Below, piece by piece: positions 1-7,327 of a DNA stretch of 11,860 nt (position 1 is its first letter; each line of letters starts with the position of its first letter). Below the pieces are notes generated by a model that saw nothing but the letters and a program-made list of their open reading frames with translations, was not told the DNA's origin and ran no database searches. The translations under genes and the position numbers were made by a program. Where the stretch lies: NCBI GenBank assembly GCA_041917055.1, contig JAYRYJ010000022.1, forward strand, positions 1-11,860, written 5' to 3'. Source of the DNA: Pseudaquidulcibacter sp041917055 (GTDB lineage: Bacteria > Pseudomonadota > Alphaproteobacteria > Caulobacterales > Aquidulcibacteraceae).

Positions 1-167
1 CAGGGATTTTGTGGCATGGCTTTGAGTTTTTTCGCTGATAATATTGGAATATTTTCAAGAAAAAACTCAAAGCCATGACGCAAAAGAACAAGCCAGTCCG
101 ATTCCAATTGAAGTTCTGACGCTCTAAGGTCTGATTCTAACAATCGCTTGCAATTATGGCGTAACAT
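1..167 (-). other. Possible partial reading frame open to left edge
   Basis: On the minus strand an ATG at 165-167 begins a frame with no stop through to base 1 (55 codons), running through ESDLRASELQLESDW and RHGFEFF. The two arms of the 15-77 inverted repeat lie inside it. I see no clear ribosome binding site and recognise no domain. It could be the start of a gene that continues to the left, or a chance frame through a repetitive intergenic element; I lean to the second. Apart from this, 1-264 holds nothing I can name. Confidence 0.2.
15..77. repeat. Perfect 19-bp inverted repeat, 25-bp spacer
   Basis: The arm catggctttgagttttttc (15-33) is exactly complementary to gaaaaaactcaaagccatg (59-77). 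The 25-base spacer contains two aatatt blocks separated by gg. A transcript in either direction could fold into a long hairpin, but there is no clean run of T after either arm, so it does not look like a standard intrinsic terminator. It may be the end of a small mobile or repetitive element, or a stem in the RNA of whatever lies to the left of the window. Confidence 0.7.
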
Positions 168-264
168 AAAAGTCACACCATTACTCGGCATTAACCACTC
201 TAAAAAATCCGTCAAAGAAAATTTTCACAATCCGCAATATCACATTGATTTAATGCATGTTTTT

Positions 265-293
265 TTGACCTAACCAATTTTATTTTTACTAAT
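265..293 (+). promoter_or_regulatory. Candidate promoter for the TadG-like gene
   Basis: TTGACC (265-270) is followed after 17 bases by ACTAAT (288-293), giving 5/6 and 4/6 matches to the sigma-70 -35 and -10 boxes. Transcription would begin near base 300, leaving a leader of about 87 bases before the ATG at 387. In DNA this AT-rich such matches arise by chance, so this is only a candidate. Confidence 0.3.
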
Positions 294-386
294 TAATCGC
301 GCGTCCTGAAATGTGGTTAATTCGAACACGCAAATCCAAACAATTGGCTTCAATCCCGATTTATTCTTGCCTATTAAAATGCGAGA

Positions 387-2084
387 ATGGAAAAAGGCAC
401 GAAACAAAAAATTGGAATCTTTGGACGCTTCAAAAAAGCGCAAAGAGGCAATGTTATGGTTTCATTTGCCGTCTTGGCCGGAACGGTTTTCACCGTTGCG
501 GGATCGGCTATGGAATTGTCGAATATTAACGCCAGCAAGGCACATTTGCAGGCTGCGAACGACGCTGCTGCTTTGATGGCGGCAAAGAAATTTTCTGAAT
601 CGAAAGTGCTTGACACTAATGAGGCAAAAAAAAGCCTTTTTACAAATATCGCACGCCGTGGCCTTGAAGACGTTTCAACAAATCTTTCGATAGAATCTAT
701 TGACGGCGTGTCTTACATTAAACTGAAAACTTCGGCGAAGTATGACACGATTTTCGCGGGCATTCTCGCACAAAACCAAATCGATGTTCACGCAGAATCA
801 TATGTCTTAACCCAGGCGAAAAAAGTCGAATTTGCATTTGTTTTGGACACAACCGGATCTTTGGCTCAAAATGGTCGTATCACCAGCTTGAAAGCGGCAA
901 TGTCAACCACATTTGATATTCTATCGACCGCCACTGGCGACGTAAAATTCGGCATTGTTCCTTTTAACACTGCCGTAAAAATTGACGCCGAAGGTGACGA
1001 AAACTGGTTCGACTGGGGAGAAGCCTCACGCCAAATAAAATGCAAAAACAATTCCACTTATACAGATTTTTGCGCTGTCGCTCAATATGCCGTCGATGCC
1101 CTTTGCTATGGCGCGTCAGATAGATTTGATTGTCATACAAAAGTCAAATTCTATCACAAAGCACCATATTATTCGAATGGTCGCAATTATTATGAAATGG
1201 TGGCCAAATCTTATGAAGGATCCGGAAGTGGTTACAAGGTATTCACGCGTTCAATAAAGTATTCTGAAAATTCATCATGTTGGGGCGGCTCTTGCTCCGG
1301 ACAATTTGATAGTGATTTACAGAGCGATTTTAATGCGCAAAGCAATTTGAACCAATATAATGCCACCCCGTCGGGCATGACTTTGTCAAATATCCAATAT
1401 CTTGAACAATTTGACACTACAAATGGTTTTGGTATTCCACCGGAAAACGAAACCATATATTATGCGCTGAATTCCAATTCACCGCGCGCAATCGCTTATC
1501 CTAATGATTTGAAAGACGATTGGAATGGCTGCATAATTGATAGAAATATGAATTATGACATTAGTGCCGAAAGCCCTAATCCGTCTGTCCCTGATAGTCT
1601 TTATCCAGTTAGAACCTGCGCAAACTCCCCCTATTTGCCGACAATTTTACCTCTTGGAACTGATATTGCTGTTGGGCGTGCGAAAGTTCAATCCATCACG
1701 CCAAACGGTTATACCAATATTACAATCGGCGTGCAGTGGGGAATGGAATTATTATCCCCCTCTGCCCCATTAAGTGGCGGCGTCGAATTTTTTGACAATG
1801 AAACCCGAAAAATCATGATTATCGTGACGGATGGTGAAAACACACGCAATCGTTATACTAATAACTCCTCCGAAATCGATTTTCGCACCAAACAAGCGTG
1901 TCAGGCGGCAAAAGCCAAAGGAATTGAAGTCTTCACTGTGCGCCTCGAAGAAGGTGACGAAAACCTCTTGAAAAACTGCGCATCCAGCCCCGACAATTTT
2001 TTTGATGTCAAAACAGCATCGAATTTAACAGGGGCCATGCAACAAATTATGACTAAAGTATCTAAATTGAGAATTGCGAAATAA
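387..2084 (+). CDS. TadG-like protein with von Willebrand A domain
   Basis: This 565-residue protein has a short basic N-terminus ending in RGNVMVSFAV at about 20-29, then one hydrophobic segment (to about residue 42). This is the usual N-terminal signature of TadE/TadF/TadG pilus-assembly pseudopilin-like proteins. The VWA domain follows: the metal-site motif appears as DTTGS (154-158, with Thr at the usual first Ser), and the second Asp is in IVTDGEN (about D482). Between them is a long insertion of roughly 250 residues with many Cys in pairs (for example CWGGSC), suggesting disulfides outside the cytoplasm. TadG proteins accompany the Flp/Tad tight-adherence machinery, but no tadE, tadF or cpa gene is adjacent here, so this looks like a stand-alone copy. 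The ribosome binding site before 387 is weak; the start is chosen because it gives the expected basic, then hydrophobic, N-terminus. The family call is firm; the exact role is inferred. Confidence 0.85.
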   Translation: MEKGTKQKIGIFGRFKKAQRGNVMVSFAVLAGTVFTVAGSAMELSNINASKAHLQAANDAAALMAAKKFSESKVLDTNEAKKSLFTNIARRGLEDVSTNLSIESIDGVSYIKLKTSAKYDTIFAGILAQNQIDVHAESYVLTQAKKVEFAFVLDTTGSLAQNGRITSLKAAMSTTFDILSTATGDVKFGIVPFNTAVKIDAEGDENWFDWGEASRQIKCKNNSTYTDFCAVAQYAVDALCYGASDRFDCHTKVKFYHKAPYYSNGRNYYEMVAKSYEGSGSGYKVFTRSIKYSENSSCWGGSCSGQFDSDLQSDFNAQSNLNQYNATPSGMTLSNIQYLEQFDTTNGFGIPPENETIYYALNSNSPRAIAYPNDLKDDWNGCIIDRNMNYDISAESPNPSVPDSLYPVRTCANSPYLPTILPLGTDIAVGRAKVQSITPNGYTNITIGVQWGMELLSPSAPLSGGVEFFDNETRKIMIIVTDGENTRNRYTNNSSEIDFRTKQACQAAKAKGIEVFTVRLEEGDENLLKNCASSPDNFFDVKTASNLTGAMQQIMTKVSKLRIAK

Positions 2085-2097
2085 ATAAATTATTTAT
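2081..2097 (+). terminator. AT-only palindrome at the TadG-like stop codon
   Basis: The sequence ataaataaattatttat is a perfect palindrome around one central base and overlaps the stop codon at 2082-2084. T-rich sequence follows (ctgttttctttgccttttt). The stem would be entirely A-T, so it is a weak terminator candidate at best. Confidence 0.25.
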
Positions 2098-2220
2098 CTG
2101 TTTTCTTTGCCTTTTTCTGAATTGAGTGATTTTGAGCAAGTAATGATAAGTTCTATCCAAGAATAATTCTTTGCGGTTGGGAAATGTTTTTCAATAAATC
2201 AAACTTTTGAGGCTGGAACC

Positions 2221-2391
2221 GACAAAAAAGACCAATGAACCGGTTGTTTTGACGATAGGGTCATGGATTATGACGTTAGTGCCGATAGCCCGAACCCCAC
2301 TATTCCGACATCCCTTTATCCGGCACGTGTTTGCAAAACCAGCCCACCGGTTCTTAGCATTTTGCCTTTAACCACCGACTTTGTCGCACGA
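2221..2391 (+). pseudogene. Relic of a second TadG-like gene
   Basis: Read in the frame of the ATG at 2263, this stretch encodes MDYDVSADSPNPTIPTSLYP followed by a segment ending LPLTTDFVAR. That lines up with residues 388 onward of the upstream TadG-like protein (MNYDISAESPNPSVPDSLYP, then LPLGTDIAVGR). The match also runs upstream of the ATG: KDQ-stop-TGC against KDDWNGC, with the Trp codon TGG replaced by TGA at 2236-2238. Only about 57 codons of a gene of roughly 565 survive; neither the VWA metal-site motifs nor the N-terminal segment are present. Many third positions differ from the intact copy while the residues stay similar, so this looks like an old, once-constrained paralogue that was later truncated, not a fresh duplication. 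After 2391 the frame continues to 2493 without similarity and runs into the opposite-strand gene. Confidence 0.8.
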
Positions 2392-2415
2392 GTGACCGAT
2401 GGACCTGACTGCCAA

Positions 2416-2892
2416 TTATCGAATAATTCGTTTCAACCAAAACCAATAAAACCCGATATTGGCAAAAACGAAGAAGGAATGAAGCGCCATTAATTTGGGT
2501 GAAAATGCAATAATTGCTTCCTTGCTTCCGATACTTTCTAGAAAAAATAGTCCAGAAATAATCACTATCGCTGCAACAAACAACATAAAAGCTAAGATGC
2601 TTGTGGCGAATGTAAGCGCCGATTTTGCTTCAAGTTTACGTAATAAATAATCATTTATCGCAAATGCCAGTATGCCAGCTAGCAGTCCGAAAGGCAAAGA
2701 GTCGATTTGGGAGAAGGTACACCAGACAAGTGCTAATCCGGGAAAGAAGCTCAAAGCCATCAATTTATCATCAAGATACTTACTAATGGCAGAAACTTGA
2801 AGTCCCAAAATATCAAGCTCAATAAGCGCGAGAATTAATAGCCCAATAAAATACAAAGTGGCATTTGATATTCGCATTAAAGTCACCGACAT
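2416..2892 (-). CDS. Small integral membrane protein of unknown function
   Basis: This protein of 158 residues is strongly hydrophobic, with four or five likely membrane segments (about residues 10-34, 46-62, 69-83, 95-117 and 133-152) and a basic C-terminus (FWLKRIIR). I do not recognise the family. I chose the ATG at 2890-2892 because GAGG lies six bases upstream; a GTG at 2911-2913 would add seven residues but has a poorer site. It lies about 40 bases downstream of gor on the same strand and is probably co-transcribed with it. Its last codons overlap the non-homologous tail of the tadG relic's frame on the other strand. No function can be inferred from sequence alone. Confidence 0.65.
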   Translation of the reverse strand: MSVTLMRISNATLYFIGLLILALIELDILGLQVSAISKYLDDKLMALSFFPGLALVWCTFSQIDSLPFGLLAGILAFAINDYLLRKLEAKSALTFATSILAFMLFVAAIVIISGLFFLESIGSKEAIIAFSPKLMALHSFFVFANIGFYWFWLKRIIR

Positions 2893-2932
2893 GGCATACC
2901 TCAAAAATTCCACCTAAAGTAAACTCAATTTC

Positions 2933-4285
2933 CTATTTCGCAATAAATTTCTCTTTCAAAGTTACCAATTCTTCCGAAATTGTCGGATGGACGGCGCAGG
3001 TTTCATCAAATTGACGTTTAGTTAGGCCATGTTTAACCGCGATTGCGATTGATTGGATAATTTCCGGCGCGTCATCACCGACAATATGGACACCGACCAC
3101 CACATCATCTGAAGCCCGCACAACAAGTTTCATCATCACGCGGGTTTCGTCTTTTGAAAGCGCGATGCGCATGGGCCTGAAACGGGTTTTATAGATGTCG
3201 ATTTCGCCAAACATTTCGCGCGCATCATGCTCGCTTAAACCAACGGAACCCGCTGGCGGTTGAGAAAAAACGGCACTGGCAATATTTGTGTGATCCATCT
3301 TTATCGGCAAATTGGCAAAAATAGTATTGGCAAATGCCGCCGCTTCCCTAATCGCGACAGGAGTTAAATTCACGCGATTTGTAACATCACCCACCGCATA
3401 AATGTTTTCGACATTGGTGCGTGAAAATTCATCTACCTTTATCGCACCGTTTTCGATTTCAATCCCGACATTTTCAAGACCGAGGCCATTAATATAAGGG
3501 TCGCGCCCAGTTGCAAGCATCACCTCATCGCACTCAATATGTTCCCCATCAGACAAATGAACAATTTTGCGCGTGCCCCTTTCAATTTTCACAATATTGG
3601 TATTGCAAACAACGCGAATGCCACGGCGTTTCAGACCTTCATGAACTTCAAGACGAATATCATCATCAAAGCCGCGCAAAACCGTATCACGGCGATAGAC
3701 AAGGATAGTTTCGACACCCAAACCCGCAAAAATATGCGCAAATTCAACCGCAATATAACCACCGCCATTAATCACCACGGTTTTTGGTAAAGCCTCAAGG
3801 TGAAACACTTCATTTGACGAAATTGCGTGCTCAGAACCCGCAATTTCAGCGGGGATGGTCGGCGCGCCACCGGTCGCAATCAAAATATATTTCGCTTTAA
3901 TTTCGCGCCCGTCGGATAATTCAATTGTATTCTTATCTTTAATAATTGCGCGGGTTTCGAAAATCGTAACACCAGCATTATTTAGATTGCGCGCATAGAT
4001 TGCCGAAAGCCTTGAAACCTCATCTTGGACACTATTTCTTAGTTTCAACCAATCAAATTTTGGTGCGCCTAAATCCCAACCATATGAAGGGGCAACAATC
4101 CCCATTTCATGTGCAAATTCAGAAGCATAAACCAAAAACTTCTTAGGCACACAGCCACGAATTACACAAGTTCCGCCAATACGATATTCTTCGGCAATAG
4201 CAACCCGCGCGCCCATTTGCGCACTCATACGCGCCGCCCGCACACCACCGGAACCCGCACCAATCACAAATAAATCAAATTCCAT
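2933..4285 (-). CDS. gor: Glutathione-disulfide reductase
   Basis: This 450-residue flavoprotein reduces oxidised glutathione with NADPH in the cytoplasm. The FAD-binding GAGSGG is at 9-14, and the redox disulfide is Cys40/Cys45 in GGTCVIRGCVPKK. The NADPH site is GGGYIAVEFA (174-183), followed by Arg198, Arg199 and Arg204, the basic residues expected to bind the 2'-phosphate. A second FAD motif, ATGR...YAVGD, ends at about 300, and the C-terminal catalytic pair is His433/Glu438 in HPTISEE. Length matches the family. The CVIRGC form with these NADPH-binding arginines separates it from dihydrolipoamide dehydrogenase. GAGG seven bases before the ATG supports the start. The upstream gene on this strand is rpiA, separated by the palindromic array, so gor may need its own promoter. 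Confidence 0.96.
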   Translation of the reverse strand: MEFDLFVIGAGSGGVRAARMSAQMGARVAIAEEYRIGGTCVIRGCVPKKFLVYASEFAHEMGIVAPSYGWDLGAPKFDWLKLRNSVQDEVSRLSAIYARNLNNAGVTIFETRAIIKDKNTIELSDGREIKAKYILIATGGAPTIPAEIAGSEHAISSNEVFHLEALPKTVVINGGGYIAVEFAHIFAGLGVETILVYRRDTVLRGFDDDIRLEVHEGLKRRGIRVVCNTNIVKIERGTRKIVHLSDGEHIECDEVMLATGRDPYINGLGLENVGIEIENGAIKVDEFSRTNVENIYAVGDVTNRVNLTPVAIREAAAFANTIFANLPIKMDHTNIASAVFSQPPAGSVGLSEHDAREMFGEIDIYKTRFRPMRIALSKDETRVMMKLVVRASDDVVVGVHIVGDDAPEIIQSIAIAVKHGLTKRQFDETCAVHPTISEELVTLKEKFIAK

Positions 4286-4361
4286 TTTTGAACCTCACGA
4301 ATGCAATAGTGCGAATGGGCGAAATAGCCAATAGAAACATCAAGTGCCACTCGACCCAAAA

Positions 4362-4381
4362 ACCGTCATTTACCGTCATTT
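4362..4381. repeat. Tandem 10-bp direct repeat upstream of gor
   Basis: The sequence accgtcattt occurs twice with no gap, 77 bases upstream of the gor start codon (on the gor strand, aaatgacggt twice). It could be a binding site for a dimeric regulator or simple slippage. The rest of 4286-4467 shows no gene and no promoter I would defend. Confidence 0.4.
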
Positions 4382-4467
4382 GCTTCCATCTAAATAGTCG
4401 CACATAAATAATTTTCCACATTACATCACAATTTTTAGTGTTGAATAGGCAACCAAAAAGTGACTTT

Positions 4468-5158
4468 AACTCTTCCCCTATTAAAATAGGGGAAGTGGCG
4501 CGCTGTAGCGCAGCGGAAGCGTGACGATGGGGTGAAAAGACGGTAGGGCTATTTGCGATGTTGGTTGGTACTTCCACCACTTCACCCCATCCCCCCTTCG
4601 GGGTACTTCCCCTATCGCAATAGGGGAAGAGTTAGGGGCATTCTTAACTCTTCCCCTTTGCAAAGGGGAAGTGGCGCGCTGTAGCGTAGCGGAAGCGTGA
4701 CGATGGGGTGAAGACGGTCGGGCTATTTGCGATGTTTGTCGGTTCTTCCACCACTTCACCCCATCCCCCCTTCGGGGTACTTCCCCTATCGCAATAGGGG
4801 AAGAGTTAGGGGCATTCTTAACTCTTCCCCTTTGCAAAGGGGAAGTGGCGCGCTGTAGCGCAGCGGAAGCGTGACGATGGGGTGAAAAGACGGTAGGGCT
4901 ATTTGCGATGTTGGCTGGTACTTCCACCACTTCACCCCATCCCCCCCTTCGGGGTACTTCCCCTATCACAATAGGGGAAGAGTTAGGGGCATTCTTAACT
5001 CTTCCCCTTTGCAAAGGGGAAGTGGCGCGCTGTAGCGCAGCGGAAGCGTGACGATGGGGTGAAGACAGTCGGGCTATTGGCAATATTGGTTGGTTCTTCC
5101 AACACTTCACCCCATCCCCCCTTCGGGGTACTTCCCCAATCGCAATAGGGGAAGAGCT
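4468..5158. repeat. Four tandem copies of a palindromic MITE-like element
   Basis: Units lie at 4468-4633, 4646-4807, 4820-4984 and 4997-5158. Each begins aactcttcccc and the first three end ggggaagagtt; the fourth ends gaagagct. Each unit is an imperfect palindrome: the left half carries ggggaagtggcgcgctgtag and gatggggtgaa, and the right half carries ttcaccccat, ccccccttcggggtacttcc and a final small hairpin. Units are separated by an identical 12-base spacer, aggggcattctt, giving periods of 178, 174 and 177 bases. Unit 1 differs in its first small hairpin (attaaaat where the others have ttgcaaag). The array is much more GC-rich than its surroundings and encodes no transposase; it looks like a non-autonomous, strongly folding repeat. 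It fills the whole space between rpiA and the gor upstream region. Frames open across it are shifted between units by homopolymer differences, so I read it as non-coding. Confidence 0.9.
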
Positions 5159-5873
5159 AGGATTCAATCACCCTTGGTCCGCTTTGCGTTCCCAATACTA
5201 TTGTGCGGTTGGTGTGTGGGAAAATTGGGAAAATTCCGTTTTCGACAACGCCAGGCACAAGGTTTAGGAGGCTCATCAAATGTTTTGGTAGTGGAATGCG
5301 TTTGCAATGGCAATCTAGGATATAATTGCCATTATCGGTCAATAATGGCTCTTTCGCGCCTTTCAAAGTGCGCAATAGAATTTCCGTGCCGTCGCAATTG
5401 GTTTCGCGTAGGCAGTCAAAGACTTTTTTGGCGGTAATCGCCACGCCAAACGGCACAATTTCGACAGGCAATGGAAAAGCGCCCAAAGTATCAACCATTT
5501 TGCTTTCATCAGCAATAACAATCATATGGTCAGAAGCATGGGCAATGATTTTTTCGCGCAATAATGCCGCCCCGCCGCCTTTAATTAAATTCATTTGCGG
5601 GTCGATTTCATCGGCGCCGTCGATGGTTAAATCAATGCGTTCGACACGTTCAATATCAATCAAAGGCACGCCAACTTCTTTGGCTAGGTTATGGGTCGCA
5701 ATTGATGTCGGAACACCCTGGACCTTCAACCCTTTTTTGACTTTCTCACCCAAAAGCCTAACAAAATGCGCCGCCGTCGAACCTGTTCCCAAACCCAAAA
5801 TCATGCCGTCTTTAACAAAATCAAGGGCCGCAGCAGCAGATTGGATTTTTTGTAATTCTTGCGGGCTTATCAT
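5157..5873 (-). CDS. rpiA: Ribose-5-phosphate isomerase A
   Basis: This enzyme of 238 residues interconverts ribose 5-phosphate and ribulose 5-phosphate in the pentose phosphate pathway. The substrate-binding GLGTGST is at 27-33, the catalytic DGADEID at 85-91 (Asp85, Asp88), Lys98 in KGGG and the catalytic base Glu107 in LLREK; each sits four residues later than in the E. coli enzyme. PGVVENGIF (207-215) is the usual C-terminal motif, and the length is slightly above the family's usual 220 or so. The ATG overlaps the TGA of glmU as ATGA (5870-5873), so translation is probably coupled. The stop codon TAG lies in the terminal bases of the last palindromic unit, so the repeat array begins exactly where the gene ends. 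Confidence 0.96.
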   Translation of the reverse strand: MISPQELQKIQSAAAALDFVKDGMILGLGTGSTAAHFVRLLGEKVKKGLKVQGVPTSIATHNLAKEVGVPLIDIERVERIDLTIDGADEIDPQMNLIKGGGAALLREKIIAHASDHMIVIADESKMVDTLGAFPLPVEIVPFGVAITAKKVFDCLRETNCDGTEILLRTLKGAKEPLLTDNGNYILDCHCKRIPLPKHLMSLLNLVPGVVENGIFPIFPHTNRTIVLGTQSGPRVIES

Positions 5874-7228
5874 TTCTTTTGGGCCTTTAATTTTGCGCTT
5901 TTTTCACGGAATTTGGTCGCCCAATTGTCGATATTTTTTTGATGCGCGCGTGAAACCGCTAATGCGCCTGACGGAATGTCTTGTGTGATGGTCGAACCCG
6001 ATCCGGTCATGGCTTTGTCCCCTACTTTCACTGGTGCGACCAACATAGTGTCCGAACCAATTAGAACCCCCGCCCCGATTTCGGTTTTATATTTGAAATA
6101 ACCATCATAATTGCAGGTGATTGTGCCCGCGCCAATATTGGTTTTTTCGCCGATTGTAACATCACCCAAATAGGTCAAATGATTGGCCTTGACACCCTTC
6201 GCCAAAACCGCATTTTTAGTTTCAACAAAATTGCCGATATGAACATCTTCGCCAATTTTTGAACCCGGGCGAATGCGCGAATATGGGCCAATAATCGCGC
6301 CTTTTTCAATTTCCCCACCCTCGATATGTGTGAAGGCACGAATATGCGCGCCGCTTTTGATTTTGACACCCAATCCAAAAACCACATTTGGTTCGATAGT
6401 CACATCATTTTCAATTTCGGTGTCATGACTAAAGAAAACTGTTTCGGGCGCAATTAAAGTTACGCCTTTAACCATCATTTCGGTGCGCTTTGCGGTTTGG
6501 AATGATTTTTCGGCCTCAGAAAGATCAAGACGCGAATTGACACCTAAAACCTCGTCTTCCGAGCCACGAACCGCAACGCATTTTTGCCCCGCCGCAACCG
6601 CCAAACCAACCACGTCCGTCAGATAATACTCGCCCTTTGCATTTGAATTTGTTACATTCTCCAAATGCGCAAAAAGGTTTTTGCAATCTCCCGCCATTAC
6701 GCCCGAATTGCAAAAATCAATTGCCAATTGTTCGGGCGTCGCTTCTTTCGCTTCAACAATTTCCAATAAATCGCCATGCTCATTTTCAATCAAACGACCA
6801 TAGGGCGCAGGGTTTTTGGATTGAAAGCCAAGAATTGCAACATCAGCACCGTTTTCAATGGCATCAAAGGCTTTCAAGGCGGTCTCACGCGTGATTAATG
6901 GCGTGTCGGCATAAAGAACAATGGCATTACCATCAAAACCCGCCATGGCGTCTTTGGCACATTTAACGGCATGGCCCGTGCCCATTGGTGGGTCTTGCAA
7001 GGCGTGCGCCCCCTCCCCCAATTGCGCGATGGCGGCGTTTTTTGCGTCTTGATTATGCGCACCAGTCACGACCACAATTTTTTCGCAATCCAATCCTTGG
7101 GCCAAATCAATAACCCAATCAAGCATTGATCGCCCGCCGACCTTGTGAAGGACTTTGGAAAGACTGGATTTCATGCGTGTGCCGTGGCCTGCGGCAAGAA
7201 TAATGGCGGCGCGTTTGGTTTTAGTCAT
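5870..7228 (-). CDS. glmU: Bifunctional GlcNAc-1-P uridylyltransferase/GlcN-1-P acetyltransferase
   Basis: This 452-residue protein makes UDP-GlcNAc for peptidoglycan and lipid A by acetylating glucosamine 1-phosphate and then transferring UMP. The N-terminal pyrophosphorylase domain shows LAAGHGTRMK (11-20), PPMGTGHA (80-87), the metal-binding Asp in YADTPL (106-111) and NSRLD (232 onward). The C-terminal half is a left-handed beta-helix of hexapeptide repeats carrying RIRPGSKIG, the acetyltransferase His in KANHLTYLGD (about His350) and NIGAGTITCNYDG. I chose the ATG at 7226-7228 because it puts the nucleotide motif at the usual distance from the N-terminus; the frame is open 25 codons further upstream, but that extension would run toward the gph control region. 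No strong ribosome binding site is visible. It is divergent from gph and overlaps rpiA by four bases. Confidence 0.96.
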   Translation of the reverse strand: MTKTKRAAIILAAGHGTRMKSSLSKVLHKVGGRSMLDWVIDLAQGLDCEKIVVVTGAHNQDAKNAAIAQLGEGAHALQDPPMGTGHAVKCAKDAMAGFDGNAIVLYADTPLITRETALKAFDAIENGADVAILGFQSKNPAPYGRLIENEHGDLLEIVEAKEATPEQLAIDFCNSGVMAGDCKNLFAHLENVTNSNAKGEYYLTDVVGLAVAAGQKCVAVRGSEDEVLGVNSRLDLSEAEKSFQTAKRTEMMVKGVTLIAPETVFFSHDTEIENDVTIEPNVVFGLGVKIKSGAHIRAFTHIEGGEIEKGAIIGPYSRIRPGSKIGEDVHIGNFVETKNAVLAKGVKANHLTYLGDVTIGEKTNIGAGTITCNYDGYFKYKTEIGAGVLIGSDTMLVAPVKVGDKAMTGSGSTITQDIPSGALAVSRAHQKNIDNWATKFREKSAKLKAQKK

Positions 7229-7244
7229 TAAGAATCCGTGAAAT

Positions 7245-7304
7245 AGTGCATTCTTTTGGCCTTTGACGGCAAAAAATGCAACAATGCTTTGCAAGAAATG
7301 CACT
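7245..7304. promoter_or_regulatory. Inverted repeat in the glmU-gph divergent gap
   Basis: The arms agtgcattctt (7245-7255) and aagaaatgcact (7293-7304) are complementary except for one extra base. They are centred in the 99-base space between the divergent starts of glmU and gph, with a smaller tgcaa/ttgca pair inside. Position and symmetry would suit an operator acting on both genes, or overlapping promoters. I could not pick out confident -35/-10 pairs (ttgacg at 7263-7268 lacks a good partner). Confidence 0.3.
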
Positions 7305-7327
7305 TTGCCATTATGCGAATTGCCGCA

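Noticed and set aside
2392..2493. Continuation of the tadG relic frame to a stop at 2491-2493
   Set aside because: The similarity to the intact protein ends at about 2391 and the rest overlaps the membrane protein gene on the other strand, so it is only an accidental open tail.
4275..4580. A 101-codon minus-strand frame upstream of gor
   Set aside because: It joins the repeat to the gor upstream region, has no recognisable protein and overlaps the gor start out of frame.
4468..5158. CRISPR array
   Set aside because: Repeats are about 175 bp, palindromic and separated by an identical 12-base spacer, so there are no variable spacers and no cas genes nearby.
4481..5167. A 228-codon minus-strand reading frame across the repeat array (repeated SPHRHASAALQRATSPLQRG)
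   Set aside because: It is a translation of the palindromic repeat. Homopolymer differences between units shift the frame (for example gaaaagac against gaagac), so the same DNA is read in different frames in different units, which shows no coding constraint.
7229..7303. 25-residue upstream extension of glmU
   Set aside because: The extension precedes the conserved LAAGHGTRMK by too much and would occupy the shared promoter space with gph.
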